From: Variovorax sp. IB41
GTDB taxonomy: Bacteria > Pseudomonadota > Gammaproteobacteria > Burkholderiales > Burkholderiaceae_C
Direction: 5' to 3'
Assembly: GCF_016405905.1 (NCBI RefSeq)
Contig: NZ_JAEFCB010000005.1
Location: forward strand, 1-64,000
Length of the DNA stretch: 64,000 nucleotides
A model generated the notes under the pieces. That model saw only the letters and a list, made by a program, of their open reading frames with translations, was not told the DNA's origin and made no database searches. This document shows, piece by piece, positions 63,414 through 64,000 of the stretch; within the stretch, counting starts at the first letter, position 1; each line of letters begins with the position of its first letter. A program made the position numbers and the translations under genes.

Positions 63414-64000
63414 TCAGGTGCCGCGGGACAGGTCGGTGAACGCCTCGGCCCAGAACACCACGCGCCGCGCGATCGCCTTCATCAGGCCGTGCAGCACGAT
63501 GCCGATGGCCGAGAGCACGATGAGGATGGCGAACATGCCCGCCGCATCCATCGAGAAGTTGCGCTGCAGGATGAGGTAGCCCAGGCCCGCCTGCGCGCCC
63601 ACGAATTCGCCCACGATCGCGCCGATCACGGCCAGCACGATGCCGATGTCCAGCCCCGCGAACACATAGGGCAGCGCATGCGGCAGCCGCACCATGCGGA
63701 ACACATGCCAGGGCGAGGCGGTGAACGCGCGCATCAGGTCGATCTGGTCCCGGGGCGCCGAGCGAAGGCCCACGATGGTGTTGGCGAGCACCGGAAAGAA
63801 GACGATGGTCGCGGTGATCACCACCTTGGAGGTGGTGTCGAAGCCGAACCACAGCACGAACAGCGGCGCCACCGCCACCTTGGGCACGGTCTGGAAGGCG
63901 ACCACGTAGGGGTAGAGCACCAGCTCGAGCAGCGCGCTCTGGCCGATCAGCGCGCCCAGCACGAAGCCCGCGAACGCGCCGAGCGCGAAGCCCGCGAGGA
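63414..64000 (-). CDS. ABC transporter permease, TauC/SsuC type (N-terminus beyond right edge)
   Basis: About 195 residues are visible, ending at the stop at 63414. Hydrophobic helices and the EAA-type loop LMRAFTASPWHVFRMVRLPHALPYVFAGLDIGI identify the nitrate/sulfonate/taurine/pyrimidine-precursor permease family, as does VAFQTVPKVAVAPLFVLWFG. The 5' end lies outside the window. It is upstream of the oxygenase gene and likely co-transcribed; the matching ATPase and binding protein should be further right. Confidence 0.9.
   Translation of the reverse strand, partial: LAGFALGAFAGFVLGALIGQSALLELVLYPYVVAFQTVPKVAVAPLFVLWFGFDTTSKVVITATIVFFPVLANTIVGLRSAPRDQIDLMRAFTASPWHVFRMVRLPHALPYVFAGLDIGIVLAVIGAIVGEFVGAQAGLGYLILQRNFSMDAAGMFAILIVLSAIGIVLHGLMKAIARRVVFWAEAFTDLSRGT

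Overview
The window is GC-rich (by eye about two-thirds G+C), densely packed bacterial chromosome. Its content (EtfBA with acyl-CoA dehydrogenase, a glpSTPQUV-type glycerol transporter, DUF2126/ATP-grasp/alpha-E clusters, CGNR and DeoR regulators, and a short REP-like repeat of a kind I associate with Comamonadaceae) suggests a Burkholderiales member, most likely Variovorax or a close relative. That assignment is inference. I saw no tRNA, rRNA, CRISPR array, transposase or phage gene.

Layout. (1) 1-7769, minus strand: a putative protein/peptide-modification cluster with two transglutaminase-fold proteins, a circularly permuted ATP-grasp/alpha-E fusion and a lone family-3 solute-binding lipoprotein. 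(2) 7.9-11.4 kb, plus strand: comEC and a crotonase preceded by a 17-codon upstream ORF. (3) 11.5-14.0 kb, plus strand: a second ATP-grasp plus alpha-E pair, paralogous to region 1. (4) 14.0-16.4 kb: a membrane sulfatase-fold transferase and a secreted SH3 protein. (5) 16.4-26.6 kb: a glycerol regulon, with glpR and glpK on the minus strand and glpD-glpS-glpT-glpP-glpQ-glpU-glpV on the plus strand, closed by a clear terminator. (6) 26.7-34.3 kb, plus strand: a resorcinol-type type II ketosynthase cluster (DarA-like, DarB/StlD-like, unknown 131-aa protein, BtrH-like acyltransferase, ABC exporter, ACP, an atypical ketosynthase and a ketosynthase-like half protein). This is the best candidate for an undescribed system. 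(7) 34.3-44.5 kb: LamB-type porin, HD hydrolase, lytic transglycosylase and the TgpA-DUF58-MoxR operon on the minus strand; a histone-deacetylase-like amidohydrolase and an MscS channel on the plus strand.

(8) 44.5-48.8 kb: an AT-richer promoter drives an epoxide-hydrolase/dehalogenase-like enzyme and two tandem SDRs. A convergent hydrolase and a CGNR regulator follow. The hydrolase promoter shares an AGTTACT-containing motif with the first promoter, and three of the four enzymes have degenerate catalytic residues. (9) 48.9-55.8 kb: etfB-etfA, acyl-CoA dehydrogenase, nitronate monooxygenase, acyltransferase 3 and a convergent AraC regulator. (10) 55.9-62.3 kb, plus strand: a beta-oxidation-like operon (acyl-CoA ligase, SCP-x-type thiolase, split MaoC hydratase pair, SDR, crotonase) ending in a LysR gene. 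(11) 62.4-64.0 kb, minus strand: a 2-oxoglutarate/IPNS-type oxygenase behind an incomplete TauC/SsuC-type permease cut by the window edge.

How it fits together. Regions 9 and 10 feed acyl-CoA oxidation electrons to ETF. Region 5 imports glycerol by an ABC system, phosphorylates it (GlpK) and oxidises it (GlpD) under GlpR. Region 6 appears to build an acyl or alkylresorcinol-type product on a dedicated ACP, transfer it with a BtrH-like enzyme and export it. Regions 1 and 3 are two versions of one poorly characterised ATP-dependent ligation system.
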